Of a stretch of DNA of 64,000 bases, positions 1 to 7,737 are shown piece after piece (position 1 is the first letter of the stretch; every line of letters begins with the position of its first letter). Location of the stretch: contig CASFYQ010000005.1 of NCBI GenBank assembly GCA_949298955.1, positions 1 to 64,000 on the forward strand. Reading direction: 5' to 3'. The position numbers were made by a program, and so were the translations under genes. The notes under the pieces are model-generated. The model saw only the letters and a list, made by a program, of their open reading frames with translations, was not told the DNA's origin and did not search any database. This stretch comes from an uncultured Bacteroidales bacterium. GTDB lineage: Bacteria; Bacteroidota; Bacteroidia; Bacteroidales; Barnesiellaceae.

Positions 1-152
1 ATATCGCTCTTCTGTCTGGCTGTCAGCAATTTCTCCGCGCCTGCATTATCCCTCTCCAGTGTGCGGGTCTCCTTCAGTATCTTCCCCAAAAGGTTGAGCG
101 GGCGTCTGGTCAGTTTCCTGGTCTGGACTTTCGTATGCCTGCGCCGCTCTTT
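1..152 (-). pseudogene. Truncated ORF fragment, possibly transposase-derived
   Basis: On the minus strand an open frame runs from an in-frame TAA at 153-155 off the left edge of the window, about 50 codons, with no ATG. The peptide is very basic (starts KERRRHTKVQTRKLTRRPLN and continues with LLGKILKETRTLER), like the linker helices of some IS5/IS1182-type transposases. That resemblance is weak and is only an impression. Just upstream (155-230) the DNA turns AT-rich and non-coding, so the frame seems to have lost its 5' part. It could equally be an unrelated small basic protein with a non-ATG start. Confidence 0.3.
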
Positions 153-190
153 TTATCTTTAGCTAAGATACAAATTTTATATTACATTAA

Positions 191-472
191 CAATCAATTC
201 GTTATAAAGTTTTATTCTTTTTACGACAGTCCCTAACTATCAGCGACAATTCCGAGATTCATGCTCATAGAGGACTGTGGTCAGGAAGACCGAGTACGGC
301 AGACTATATTGGCAATGTAGGTAATTCGTCTCAAACTCCGAGCGCGACGGGAATACAGGTCGGTACAGGAGGTTCTATCACCAACAGTACGATATATTGC
401 TACTCAGGTACTGGCAATACTGTGGACAAAATCATGGTATACGATGCCAACGGCAATAGTTCGCAACAATAG
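191..472 (+). pseudogene. C-terminal remnant of an unknown secreted-type protein
   Basis: An open frame begins after a TAA at 188-190 and ends at TAG 470-472, with no usable start codon. From about position 230 the peptide reads like a genuine Gly/Ser/Thr/Asn-rich extracellular protein end: LTISDNSEIHAHRG, then a stretch with GTGGSITNST, then KIMVYDANGNSSQQ and stop. The first 13 or so codons look like translated AT-rich spacer, so the coding remnant probably starts near 230. The rest of the gene is missing from the upstream side, where the minus-strand fragment at 1-152 lies. No family recognised. A terminator follows at 513. Confidence 0.4.
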
Positions 473-512
473 GTTTTGTTTTTGTTCTGCGTGGGAACCG
501 TTATATAAAATG

Positions 513-541
513 AGGTCGCCTTTGAGGCGGCCTTATTCATT
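513..541 (+). terminator. Intrinsic terminator after the remnant gene
   Basis: A 9-bp stem (513-521 with 525-533, one G-U pair) with a 3-nt loop, followed by a T-rich stretch. It sits 40 nt past the stop at 472. Confidence 0.6.
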
Positions 542-542
542 T

Positions 543-576
543 AAAAAAACAGGGGCTGCGCAACAGGCGCAGCCCC
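543..576 (-). terminator. Intrinsic terminator of pnp
   Basis: A perfect 10-bp GC-rich stem (552-561 with 567-576, loop AACAG) is followed on the minus strand by a run of seven T (complement of 543-549). It begins 28 nt past the pnp stop. Confidence 0.85.
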
Positions 577-603
577 TTGTATGGTAGTGAATCTTGTTAC
601 AGC

Positions 604-2766
604 TTACTGTTTTTTGTTTTCGCCACGGTGGTTACGCGGAGCTCTTTCGGGACGCGGCAGCAAGGCTTTCATCGACAGGCGGTATTTGCCGGTTTTCTTG
701 TCGATTTCTATCAGTTTTACCGTTACCTCGTCGCCTTCGTGGATACCCGAGGTTTCCATCGACTCGAGACGCTCCCAGCTGATTTCCGAGATGTGGAGCA
801 GACCGTCTTTGCCGGGAAGAATCTCTACGAATGCACCGAAAGGCAGTATCGATTTGACTACGCCGGTGTAGGTTTCGCCCTCTTCGGGTTGGGCCGTGAT
901 GGCTTTGATGCGGCGTTTGGCATCTTGGATAGAGTCGAGGTTGGCCGCCGAGATTTCGATATGGCCTTCGTTGTTGATTTCGTCGATGGTCACGATGGCA
1001 CCGCTGGCTTCCTGAATGCTTTGGATAATTTTCCCGCCCGGGCCTATTACGGCACCAATCATGTCTTTGGGGATAATCATCGTTTCGATGCGGGGAGCGT
1101 GCGGTTTGAGGTCGGCGCGCGGTTCGGCAATGGTATCGGTAATGATGTTGAGGATATGCAGGCGACCTTCACGAGCCTGGTTCAAGGCTTTTTCGAGAAC
1201 CTCGTAGGAGAGTCCGTCGCACTTGATGTCCATTTGAGTGGCGGTGATACCGTCGCGAGTACCCGTTACCTTAAAGTCCATATCGCCGAGGTGATCTTCG
1301 TCACCCAAGATATCGGAGAGGATAGCATATTTCACATTATCCTTGTCGGTAATCAATCCCATGGCGATACCCGATACCGGTTTCTTGATTTTCACACCGG
1401 CGTCCATCAAGGCCAGTGTACCGGCACAAACGGTAGCCATCGACGAAGAACCGTTCGACTCGAGAATATCCGATACGACACGTATGGTGTAGGGATAGTC
1501 GGCAGGAATCATGCGTTTGAGGGCGCGGTTGGCCAGGTTGCCGTGACCGATTTCACGACGGCCTACGCCCCGTTGGGCTTTGGCCTCGCCGGTCGAGAAG
1601 GGGGGGAAATTGTAGTGCAGCAGGAAGCGGTCGCGACCTTGGTTGAGCACATCGTCAAGAATTTTCTCGTCGAGCTTGGTGCCGAGGGTAACGGTCGACA
1701 GCGACTGGGTCTCGCCACGGGTGAATACGGCCGACCCGTGAGGTCCGGGCACATAGTCCACTTCGCACCAGATGGGGCGAATCTGCGTGGTGGTACGTCC
1801 GTCGAGACGAACCCCTTCATCGAGAATGCAACGGCGCACGGCCTCTTTCTCTACATCGTGGTAGTAGCGTTTTACGAGGGCCTCTTTTTCGGCACGCTCT
1901 TCTTCGCTCATACCGGCCAGATACTCGTCGACGATGGCGTCGAAGGCGTTTTGGCGGGCGTGCTTGTCGGCGTTGCCCGAGCGTGCGATGGCATAGGCCT
2001 TGTCGTAGCATTTTTCCCATACGTCTTTGCGCAACTCTTCGTCGTTGGTTTCGTGGCAATATTCGCGTTTAACGGTCGAGCCCACGGCTTCGGCCAGTTC
2101 TTTTTGTACGAGGCAGTGAACCTTGATGGCTTCGTGGGCGGCTTTGAGGGCTTCGAGCAGGTCGGCTTCCGAAACCTCGTCCATCTCGCCTTCTACCATC
2201 ATAATGTTCTCATAGGTGGCACCTACCATCAAGTCCATATCGGCTTTTTCGAGCTCGCTGAAAGTAGGATTTATTTTGAATTTGCCGTCGATGCGGGCAA
2301 CCCGTACCTCCGAAATAGGCCCGTTGAAGGGAATATCCGATACGGCGAGAGCGGCCGAAGCGGCCAAACCGGCCAGTGCATCGGGCATATCCACACCGTC
2401 GGCCGAGAATAACATGATATTCACGAAAGTATCGGCATGGTAATTGTCGGGGAACAAGGGCCGCAATACGCGGTCTACCAAACGGGCGGTGAGTATCTCG
2501 TAGTCAGAAGCCCGGCCCTCACGTTTGGTAAAACCTCCGGGGAAACGGCCGAAAGCTGAATAACGCTCTTTGTATTCTACTTGCAGAGGCATGAAATCCA
2601 CGCCTTCACCGGCTTCTTGTGCCGAACATACCGTGGCCAGAAGCATGGTGTTGCCCATGCGCACTTCTACGGCCCCATCGGCTTGCTTGGCGAGCTTGCC
2701 AGTTTCGATGGTGATGGTCCTTCCATCACCTAAATCGATGGTTTTCTTAATAACTTGTTTAATCAT
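604..2766 (-). CDS. pnp: Polynucleotide phosphorylase
   Basis: Phosphorolytic 3'-to-5' exoribonuclease that releases nucleoside diphosphates from RNA; it works in mRNA turnover in the cytoplasm as a trimer. The 720-residue protein has the full family layout: two RNase PH-like core domains separated by a helical domain, a KH domain (GPGG loop near residues 575-578), and a C-terminal S1 domain (about 630-700, starting [20 protein letters not shown]). The catalytic acidic stretch [17 protein letters not shown] is intact. The C-terminus is a short basic tail. The ATG at 2766 fits the conserved N-terminus and lies shortly downstream of a TATCTTTG box. The gene appears to be transcribed alone, between its own promoter and terminator. 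Confidence 0.97.
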   Translation of the reverse strand: MIKQVIKKTIDLGDGRTITIETGKLAKQADGAVEVRMGNTMLLATVCSAQEAGEGVDFMPLQVEYKERYSAFGRFPGGFTKREGRASDYEILTARLVDRVLRPLFPDNYHADTFVNIMLFSADGVDMPDALAGLAASAALAVSDIPFNGPISEVRVARIDGKFKINPTFSELEKADMDLMVGATYENIMMVEGEMDEVSEADLLEALKAAHEAIKVHCLVQKELAEAVGSTVKREYCHETNDEELRKDVWEKCYDKAYAIARSGNADKHARQNAFDAIVDEYLAGMSEEERAEKEALVKRYYHDVEKEAVRRCILDEGVRLDGRTTTQIRPIWCEVDYVPGPHGSAVFTRGETQSLSTVTLGTKLDEKILDDVLNQGRDRFLLHYNFPPFSTGEAKAQRGVGRREIGHGNLANRALKRMIPADYPYTIRVVSDILESNGSSSMATVCAGTLALMDAGVKIKKPVSGIAMGLITDKDNVKYAILSDILGDEDHLGDMDFKVTGTRDGITATQMDIKCDGLSYEVLEKALNQAREGRLHILNIITDTIAEPRADLKPHAPRIETMIIPKDMIGAVIGPGGKIIQSIQEASGAIVTIDEINNEGHIEISAANLDSIQDAKRRIKAITAQPEEGETYTGVVKSILPFGAFVEILPGKDGLLHISEISWERLESMETSGIHEGDEVTVKLIEIDKKTGKYRLSMKALLPRPERAPRNHRGENKKQ

Positions 2767-2804
2767 AAAATCGATTTTTCTATATTTTTCATCTCAAAAT
2801 CACG

Positions 2805-2812
2805 CAAAGATA
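2805..2812 (-). promoter_or_regulatory. Promoter -7 box of pnp
   Basis: TATCTTTG on the minus strand, 38 nt upstream of the pnp ATG. A TTG lies 15 nt further upstream, shorter than the usual 19-21 nt, so the -33 element is uncertain. Confidence 0.6.
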
Positions 2813-2940
2813 ATGAAAGTTTGAATGCAAAACTATGATTATGAAATAAAAATGAAAAAATATCGCAACGAATTGGGGTTTGCAGAGTTGAGGGGTGTTC
2901 GGTCGTGCAGCTTTGCTTTTACCGGCGTGACAAGATAACA

Positions 2941-2970
2941 TTGCAATGTGTGAAAAAAAACATATCTTTG
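2941..2970 (+). promoter_or_regulatory. Bacteroidota-type promoter, TTG-N19-TATCTTTG
   Basis: TTG at 2941-2943 and TATCTTTG at 2963-2970 with a 19-nt spacer, matching the Bacteroidota consensus. Transcription would start near 2977, upstream of the lipoprotein gene at 3022. Confidence 0.8.
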
Positions 2971-3021
2971 TGACAGTTTTTCTTCCGTAACCGGAACGAT
3001 ATGGACTTAAATACAGAAACG

Positions 3022-4161
3022 ATGAAAAAGTGGATATTTTTATGTGCAATAGCTGTGGCGGTGACCTCGTGTAATGACCGTCGGTTCACCATCGGGGGTG
3101 ATGTTGCCGATGCCGATGGGCAAATGCTTTACCTCGAATCGCTGGCAACGGGGCGGGCCGTAGTGCTCGACTCGGTGAAGCTCGACAGCAAGGGCTCTTT
3201 CAAATTCACACAAGACGCTCCGCAGTACCCCGAGTTCTACCAGTTGCGGCTGAATGGGGCGTTGGTTCATTTTGCCGTCGACTCGACCGAGACCCTCACT
3301 TTTTCGGCCCGGGCTGCCGACTTTGCCGACGGGTATGAACTCACGGGGTCGGACGAGTGCACCAAGATGCGTATCGTTGTCGACGAGAGCGGTAAGTTGA
3401 AACGTCGCATCAACGAGCTCAATCAGGCTGTTGCCGACAAAAGCGACCGGGTGGAGACGTTGCGTGCCGAGGCTATGCAGGCACTGGCCGAGTATAAGGA
3501 GAAGATGCTCAATCTGGTACTGGAAAACCCGGCCTCGGTTACCTCTTATTATATTGTTTTCCAGAGGATAAACGGTAATGCGGTTTTCGACCCCTACGAT
3601 GCGAACGACCGCAAGTTGATTGCTGCCGTAGCTACTGCTTTTGACATGCGTTATCCCGAATCGGTACGAGCCAAGCAGTTGAAAGATATGACTTTGGCCG
3701 CCATGGTGGCCGAGCGTGCGGCTCAACAGACGGCTCAAAGTATCGAGGCCCAGTCTACCTCGTATATCGATGTGAATCTGTATGATTTGCGGGGACGCAA
3801 ACAGGTGCTTTCGGACTATGTGAAGAAGAACCGGGTGGTATTGCTTAGCTTCACGGCCTATCAGACCGAATATTCGCCGGCTTACAATATGAAACTGGCC
3901 GAACTTTATAAAAGGTACAAGAACCGGGGCTTCGAAATTTACCAAATTTCGCTCGACACCGACGAGCAAGCTTGGAAAGTTGCTGCCGACAACCTGCCAT
4001 GGGTATGCGTGCGCGACCCGCAGAGTGCTTACTCGCAAAATGCCTCTGTGTACAACGTAAAGACATTGCCTACCTGCTTTGTCATCGACAAGAACGACGG
4101 CATCGTGAAACGCATCGAAAAGGTAAACGAGATAGAAGGCGCTATCCAATCACGGCTTTAA
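3022..4161 (+). CDS. DUF4369/thioredoxin-like lipoprotein lacking CxxC
   Basis: Predicted 379-residue lipoprotein. I chose the ATG at 3022 rather than 3001 because it gives a clean signal (MKKWIFLCAIAVAVTSC, lipobox Cys at residue 17). The N-terminal part resembles DUF4369 (FTIGGDVADADGQMLYLESL), the middle is a helical linker, and the last 130 residues have a thioredoxin/AhpC-TSA fold pattern (VVLLSFTAYQTEYSPAYNMK ... KTLPTCFVID). The position normally holding WCxxC reads AYQTEYS, so the redox cysteines are absent, while the cis-proline region (TLPT) remains. It is therefore probably a binding or structural protein facing the periplasm. It has its own promoter at 2941-2970. A similar gene is at 19037. 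Function unknown. Confidence 0.8.
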   Translation: MKKWIFLCAIAVAVTSCNDRRFTIGGDVADADGQMLYLESLATGRAVVLDSVKLDSKGSFKFTQDAPQYPEFYQLRLNGALVHFAVDSTETLTFSARAADFADGYELTGSDECTKMRIVVDESGKLKRRINELNQAVADKSDRVETLRAEAMQALAEYKEKMLNLVLENPASVTSYYIVFQRINGNAVFDPYDANDRKLIAAVATAFDMRYPESVRAKQLKDMTLAAMVAERAAQQTAQSIEAQSTSYIDVNLYDLRGRKQVLSDYVKKNRVVLLSFTAYQTEYSPAYNMKLAELYKRYKNRGFEIYQISLDTDEQAWKVAADNLPWVCVRDPQSAYSQNASVYNVKTLPTCFVIDKNDGIVKRIEKVNEIEGAIQSRL

Positions 4162-4203
4162 ATGCCGAAAAAATAAACTTTTGACGATTATCGGTGTTTT
4201 TTT

Positions 4204-4233
4204 TTGGAAGATCAAAAAAAGAACGTATCTTTG
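4204..4233 (+). promoter_or_regulatory. Promoter of greA, TTG-N19-TATCTTTG
   Basis: TTG at 4204-4206 and TATCTTTG at 4226-4233 with a 19-nt spacer. The expected start near 4240 gives a leader of about 90 nt before greA, and the leader opens with a terminator-like hairpin. Confidence 0.8.
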
Positions 4234-4248
4234 TCACAGTGAAAGCAC

Positions 4249-4285
4249 AAAAAGGAGTCCCGGCTAACGGCGGGATTTCTTTTTT
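4249..4285 (+). terminator. Terminator-like hairpin inside the greA leader
   Basis: The stem pairs 4249-4262 with 4271-4284 (TCCCG/CGGGA core, extended through two G-U pairs by A-rich and T-rich arms), 8-nt loop, ending in a T run at 4280-4285. It lies after the greA promoter and about 45 nt before the ATG, with no ORF between promoter and hairpin. It may terminate read-through from the gene ending at 4161, or attenuate greA and release a short RNA. Confidence 0.65.
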
Positions 4286-4330
4286 GTTTAATAAGGAATA
4301 ATAATTTAATAACACTATAGGAGAAATATT

Positions 4331-4801
4331 ATGGCAATTACGTACATGACCGAAGAAGGTTATAAGAAATTGATGGAAGAGATCGCTTATCTCGAAAATG
4401 TGAAGCGTCCCGAAATCTCTCGCGCGATAGGCGAAGCCCGCGACAAAGGTGACCTCTCGGAAAATGCCGAGTATGATGCGGCCAAAGAGGCGCAAGGCAT
4501 GCTCGAAATGAAAATCTCGCAGTTGAAAGACCTCGTGGCCAACGCCCGCTTCATCGACGAGAGCAAACTGAACACCCATACGGTTCAAATCTTGAACACG
4601 GTAAAAATCAAAAACGTAAAGAACGGCGCGGTAATGACCTATACCATCGTGTCGGAATCGGAGGCTAATCTGCGGGAGGGCAAAATTTCGGCATCGACCC
4701 CCATTGCCAAAGGTTTGCTGGGCAAACAAGTAGGTGATGTGGTTGAAATTCAGGTCCCTTCGGGCACGATGTCGTTCGAAATCATAGACATTTCCATTTA
4801 A
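4331..4801 (+). CDS. greA: Transcription elongation factor GreA
   Basis: Rescues backtracked RNA polymerase by stimulating its intrinsic transcript cleavage. The 156-residue length is normal. The N-terminal coiled-coil hairpin carries the acidic tip (DLSENAEYDAAKEAQ, about residues 40-54) that reaches into the polymerase secondary channel. The C-terminal FKBP-like domain binds the polymerase rim (ends VEIQVPSGTMSFEIIDISI). GGAG at 4320-4323 lies 7 nt before the ATG and could serve as a ribosome-binding site. The gene is monocistronic, with a leader hairpin upstream and two hairpins downstream. Confidence 0.97.
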   Translation: MAITYMTEEGYKKLMEEIAYLENVKRPEISRAIGEARDKGDLSENAEYDAAKEAQGMLEMKISQLKDLVANARFIDESKLNTHTVQILNTVKIKNVKNGAVMTYTIVSESEANLREGKISASTPIAKGLLGKQVGDVVEIQVPSGTMSFEIIDISI

Positions 4802-4808
4802 CCCATAG

Positions 4809-4841
4809 GCCGGTGTGCATGCGTTGCACATCGGCTTTTTT
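4809..4841 (+). terminator. Intrinsic terminator of greA
   Basis: An 11-bp stem (4809-4819 with 4825-4835, one G-U), loop TGCGT, followed by six T. Confidence 0.85.
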
Positions 4842-4848
4842 GTCACAG

Positions 4849-4897
4849 GCGTTCCCTCGTTCTCTCCTATAGTTCGCAGAGCGGGGGAACGCTTTTT
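4849..4897 (+). terminator. Second hairpin downstream of greA
   Basis: An 8-bp stem GCGTTCCC/GGGAACGC (4849-4856 with 4885-4892) with a 28-nt loop and a following run of five T. The long loop makes it weaker than the first terminator; it may be a backup. Confidence 0.5.
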
Positions 4898-4944
4898 ATA
4901 TCTTTTTTCGGCCCGGGAAAAGCCGGAAAATCGAGCATGCTTGT

Positions 4945-4952
4945 TATCTTTG
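4945..4952 (+). promoter_or_regulatory. Promoter -7 box of the HIT gene
   Basis: TATCTTTG 24 nt before the ATG at 4977. No clear TTG at the expected distance; the leader would be very short. Confidence 0.65.
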
Positions 4953-4976
4953 TAAAAACTAAAACCATAAGAAACC

Positions 4977-5372
4977 ATGGCAACCATTTTCAGTCGTATC
5001 GTAGCCGGCGAGATACCGTGTTACAAAGTAGCCGAGGACGAGAATTACTTTGCATTCCTCGACATCAACCCCGTAGCCAAAGGACATACGTTGGTAATTC
5101 CCAAACAGGAGGTCGACTATATCTTCGACCTCGACGACGAGACCTACGCCGGTCTCACCCGCTTTGCCAAGCGAGTGGCCCGGGCTATCGAGAAGGCCGT
5201 CCCCTGCAAGCGGGTGGGTGTGGCCGTGATGGGGCTCGAAGTGCCGCATACGCACATTCATCTGGTGCCTATCAATCGCGAGGCCGACATGAATTTCTTC
5301 CGTGACAAGCTGTCGCTCGACGCGGCCGAAATGCAGGCTATTGCCGATGCGATTGCTCGCGAGATGGAATAA
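4977..5372 (+). CDS. HIT (histidine triad) family protein
   Basis: A 131-residue cytoplasmic nucleotide-binding hydrolase or transferase of the Hint/HIT family; members hydrolyse aminoacyl- or phosphoramidate-adenylates. The triad motif HTHIHLVPI is complete (His91, His93, His95; the middle one is the family nucleophile), and the N-terminal FSRIVAGEIPCYKV and LDINPVAKGHTLVIPK blocks are typical of Hint proteins. Length is normal. It is monocistronic, with a TATCTTTG box just upstream and a terminator just downstream. The physiological substrate cannot be told from sequence. Confidence 0.93.
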   Translation: MATIFSRIVAGEIPCYKVAEDENYFAFLDINPVAKGHTLVIPKQEVDYIFDLDDETYAGLTRFAKRVARAIEKAVPCKRVGVAVMGLEVPHTHIHLVPINREADMNFFRDKLSLDAAEMQAIADAIAREME

Positions 5373-5394
5373 TACGGGTGTAGGCAAAAGACAG

Positions 5395-5430
5395 AACGGG
5401 CGACTTCATGCGTGAGGCTGCCCGTTTTTT
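5395..5430 (+). terminator. Intrinsic terminator of the HIT gene
   Basis: Outer stem AACGGGC/GCCCGTT shape (5395-5401 with 5420-5426), an inner 5-bp stem (5404-5408 with 5413-5417), then a run of six T. It separates the HIT gene from the convergent permease gene ending at 5459. Confidence 0.75.
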
Positions 5431-5458
5431 AAAGGGAGGTTTCTTTTGTCGGGGGGCG

Positions 5459-6700
5459 TTATTCCCGGTTCGATTTCTCGGCAAGCAGCCGCTTGCGCAG
5501 GAATTTGGCAGGGTACCAGGCGGTAGCGAAGCCCAAGATGAGGACGATGGCTGTGACAGCCAGCGTGTCGAACAGTTCGAGCCGCACGGGATAGGCGTCG
5601 GTGATGAACATTCCCTCCGAGTTCCCCAGTTTCAGGAGCCCGTACTCCTGTTGCAGATAGCAGAGTATCACACCCAGTATCAGACCCGATCCGGCACCGA
5701 TGGCCGAGATGAGCCACCCCTCGGCCAGAAATATGCGCGAGATGAGGCGGTCGTCGGCACCCAGATTTTGCAGGGTGTCGATGTCGCGCTTCTTGTCGAT
5801 GATGAGCATCGAGAGGGCGCCTATTACATTGAAGGTGGCAATCATGAGGATAAACGAGAGGATAAGGAAGGTAATCCATTTCTCGATTTGTACCCATTTG
5901 TACCAGTCGTTCTGCTCGATGTGGGTGGCTACGCGATATGAATCGCCCAAGGCTGTTTCCAGTTTTTGGGCCACCTCGTTCTCGGTGAATCCGGGGGCGA
6001 GTCGCAGTTCGATGGCGGTGGCTTCGGTGGTATAGCTGAACATTTCGCGGGCGGTGGCCAGAGGCAGAATCACCAGTTGGTCGTCGTAGATGGCTTGGTT
6101 GGAGCAGAAGATGCCGGCGATGAAGAAGCGTCGGCTGTTGAACGATTGTGCCGGATTGACCAGATTGACCCGTCCCAGGCGGTTGGGAGCGTATAGCTCG
6201 ACGGGGTAGGGTGTGTTGGTCGAGATGCCCAGTTGTGAGGCGACTCCTATACCGGGCGAGATATAGTCGATGCGTCCGTCGTTGAGTATGAAAGTACCGC
6301 TGGTAATGAGCTCTTGGATATGCGACAGCTCGGTGTAGTTGTCGGGTACCCCTTTCACCAGCACGGGCTGTTGGCGGTCTTTGTATTGGCACAAGGCATT
6401 TTCCTCGACCACGGGCGAAAATACGGCCACTTCGGGCCACGAGGCAATCTGTTTGATTTCGGCAGCTTCGGTGTCGAGGGTTTTTCCCTGTCGGGGTGTA
6501 ATCTTTATCTGCGGGTCTATCTGTGAGTAGAGCGAGCCGATGAGTTGTGTGAAACCGTTGTAAACCGACAGGGTGCAGATGAGTGCCAGTGTGGTAATAG
6601 CTACCCCGCACACCGATACAATCGATATGGCATTGATGGCACTGTGCGATTTCTTGGAGAAGAGGTAGCGCCAGGCAATTTTGCGGGAGAGCCTGCTCAT
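5459..6700 (-). CDS. LolC/LolE-type ABC transporter permease (FtsX-like)
   Basis: A 413-residue inner-membrane permease of the family that extracts lipoproteins from the inner membrane together with the LolD ATPase and passes them to LolA. It has the typical layout: an N-terminal amphipathic start (MSRLSRKIAWRYLFSKKSHS), TM1 at about 20-45, a large periplasmic domain of about 220 residues (MacB-like core), then three C-terminal TM segments in the FtsX domain (for example ITFLILSFILMIATFNVIGA, then EGWLISAIGAGSGLILGVIL, then LAVTAIVLILGFATAW). It is the last gene of the minus run from aroQ, 9 nt after rbfA. LolC and LolE cannot be separated here; many Bacteroidota use one such protein. No lolD is nearby. 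Confidence 0.88.
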   Translation of the reverse strand: MSRLSRKIAWRYLFSKKSHSAINAISIVSVCGVAITTLALICTLSVYNGFTQLIGSLYSQIDPQIKITPRQGKTLDTEAAEIKQIASWPEVAVFSPVVEENALCQYKDRQQPVLVKGVPDNYTELSHIQELITSGTFILNDGRIDYISPGIGVASQLGISTNTPYPVELYAPNRLGRVNLVNPAQSFNSRRFFIAGIFCSNQAIYDDQLVILPLATAREMFSYTTEATAIELRLAPGFTENEVAQKLETALGDSYRVATHIEQNDWYKWVQIEKWITFLILSFILMIATFNVIGALSMLIIDKKRDIDTLQNLGADDRLISRIFLAEGWLISAIGAGSGLILGVILCYLQQEYGLLKLGNSEGMFITDAYPVRLELFDTLAVTAIVLILGFATAWYPAKFLRKRLLAEKSNRE

Positions 6701-6709
6701 GGGTGCGGT

Positions 6710-7045
6710 CTATTTTTTCAGCAGCGAGTCGATGTTTTCGATGTAGTCGAGCGAGTCGTCGAGGAAGAACGAGAGCTCGGGAGTCTTGCGCAACTGGAAT
6801 CGTACCCGTTGCGACAGTTCGTAGCGTATGGTTTTGGTGTTGGCGTTGATGTTGGCAATCATCTCGGCGCTCTTTTCGGGCGGGAAGATGCTCAGGTAGG
6901 CTTTGGCCGTGCTCAGGTCGGGACTTACGCGCACTACGCTCACCGAGATGAGAATGCCGTGGGTCTTGCGGGTTTCGGCCAGGAATATGTCGCTTAGCTC
7001 TTTTTGCAGCAGGCGGCTTATTTTGTTCTGACGAGTTGTTTCCAT
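6710..7045 (-). CDS. rbfA: Ribosome-binding factor A
   Basis: Small single-KH-fold protein that binds the maturing 30S subunit near the 5' helix of 16S rRNA. The 111-residue length is normal. The N-terminus (TTRQNKISRLLQKELSDIFL) and the central VSVVRVSPDLSTAKAYLSIF strand-helix block are characteristic, and the C-terminal PELSFFLDDSLDYIENIDSLL matches the conserved DxS-x5-I end. It sits between an O-methyltransferase gene (57 nt upstream) and the LolC/E gene (9 nt downstream), consistent with one transcript. Confidence 0.95.
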   Translation of the reverse strand: METTRQNKISRLLQKELSDIFLAETRKTHGILISVSVVRVSPDLSTAKAYLSIFPPEKSAEMIANINANTKTIRYELSQRVRFQLRKTPELSFFLDDSLDYIENIDSLLKK

Positions 7046-7101
7046 ATGGTTCTTTTTTTATGAGATGACAAAGTGGTATGAGGTTTTCTGTTTCCTGCGA
7101 A

Positions 7102-7737
7102 TTAGGGTTTTTTCCACAAAATAGTAAGTCCGTCGCGCAGGGGCAGGATAACTTTTTCTACCCGGTCGTCGGCGGCAATGAAATCGTTGAACCGCTCGAT
7201 ACCCACCGTTTGGGCATCGCGGCTGTGCGGGTCGGTCACTACCTTGCCGTCCCACAGGGTGTTGTCGGCGAGAATGATTCCCCCGGGACGCACCTTGGGC
7301 AGCACGAGCTCGTAGTAGTTGAGGTAGTCGCGCTTGTTGGCATCGATAAACACGAGGTCGTAGATGTCGGTGAGGGTAGGGACAATCTCGAGAGCGTCGC
7401 CAATGAAGAGTTTGATGCGCTCGCCATAGGGCGATCGGTCGAGGTGGCTTCGGGTGAAATCTTCGATTTCGTCGTCGATTTCGATGGTATGCACCTCGCC
7501 TCCCTCGCACAGCCCTTCGGCCAGGCAGAGGGCCGAGTAGCCGGTAAAGGTGCCCAGTTCGAGGATACGGTGCGGGCGCATCATGCGGCAGAACATTTTG
7601 AGGATGCGCCCTTGCAAATGTCCCGATACCATGCGCGGACGCAGGTGATACAGGTGGGTATCCCGGTCGAGCGAGGCGAGCAGTTCGTCTTCGCGGTCGA
7701 TGTGGTTCAATATGTATTCTTCCAGTTCGAGAGTCAT
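7102..7737 (-). CDS. Class I SAM-dependent O-methyltransferase
   Basis: A 211-residue methyltransferase of the catechol/caffeoyl-CoA O-methyltransferase-like family (PF01596). SAM motif I is ILELGTFTGYSALCLAEGL; the acidic residue after strand 2 is in VHTIEIDDE; the metal-binding Asp/Asn pattern is in YDLVFIDANKRDYLNYYE and ADNTLWDGKV. Some bacterial members methylate hydroxyuridine in the tRNA wobble position (TrmR), so a tRNA role is possible but unproven. The start overlaps the pyk stop in an ATGA arrangement at 7734-7737, so it is probably translationally coupled to pyk. Confidence 0.9.
   Translation of the reverse strand: MTLELEEYILNHIDREDELLASLDRDTHLYHLRPRMVSGHLQGRILKMFCRMMRPHRILELGTFTGYSALCLAEGLCEGGEVHTIEIDDEIEDFTRSHLDRSPYGERIKLFIGDALEIVPTLTDIYDLVFIDANKRDYLNYYELVLPKVRPGGIILADNTLWDGKVVTDPHSRDAQTVGIERFNDFIAADDRVEKVILPLRDGLTILWKKP

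Noticed and set aside
577..2412. 611-codon open frame opposite pnp
   Set aside because: Antisense shadow: the pnp frame is fully conserved, and the opposite frame has no recognisable domain. This genome's codon bias (few TTA, CTA, TCA) produces long antisense frames throughout.
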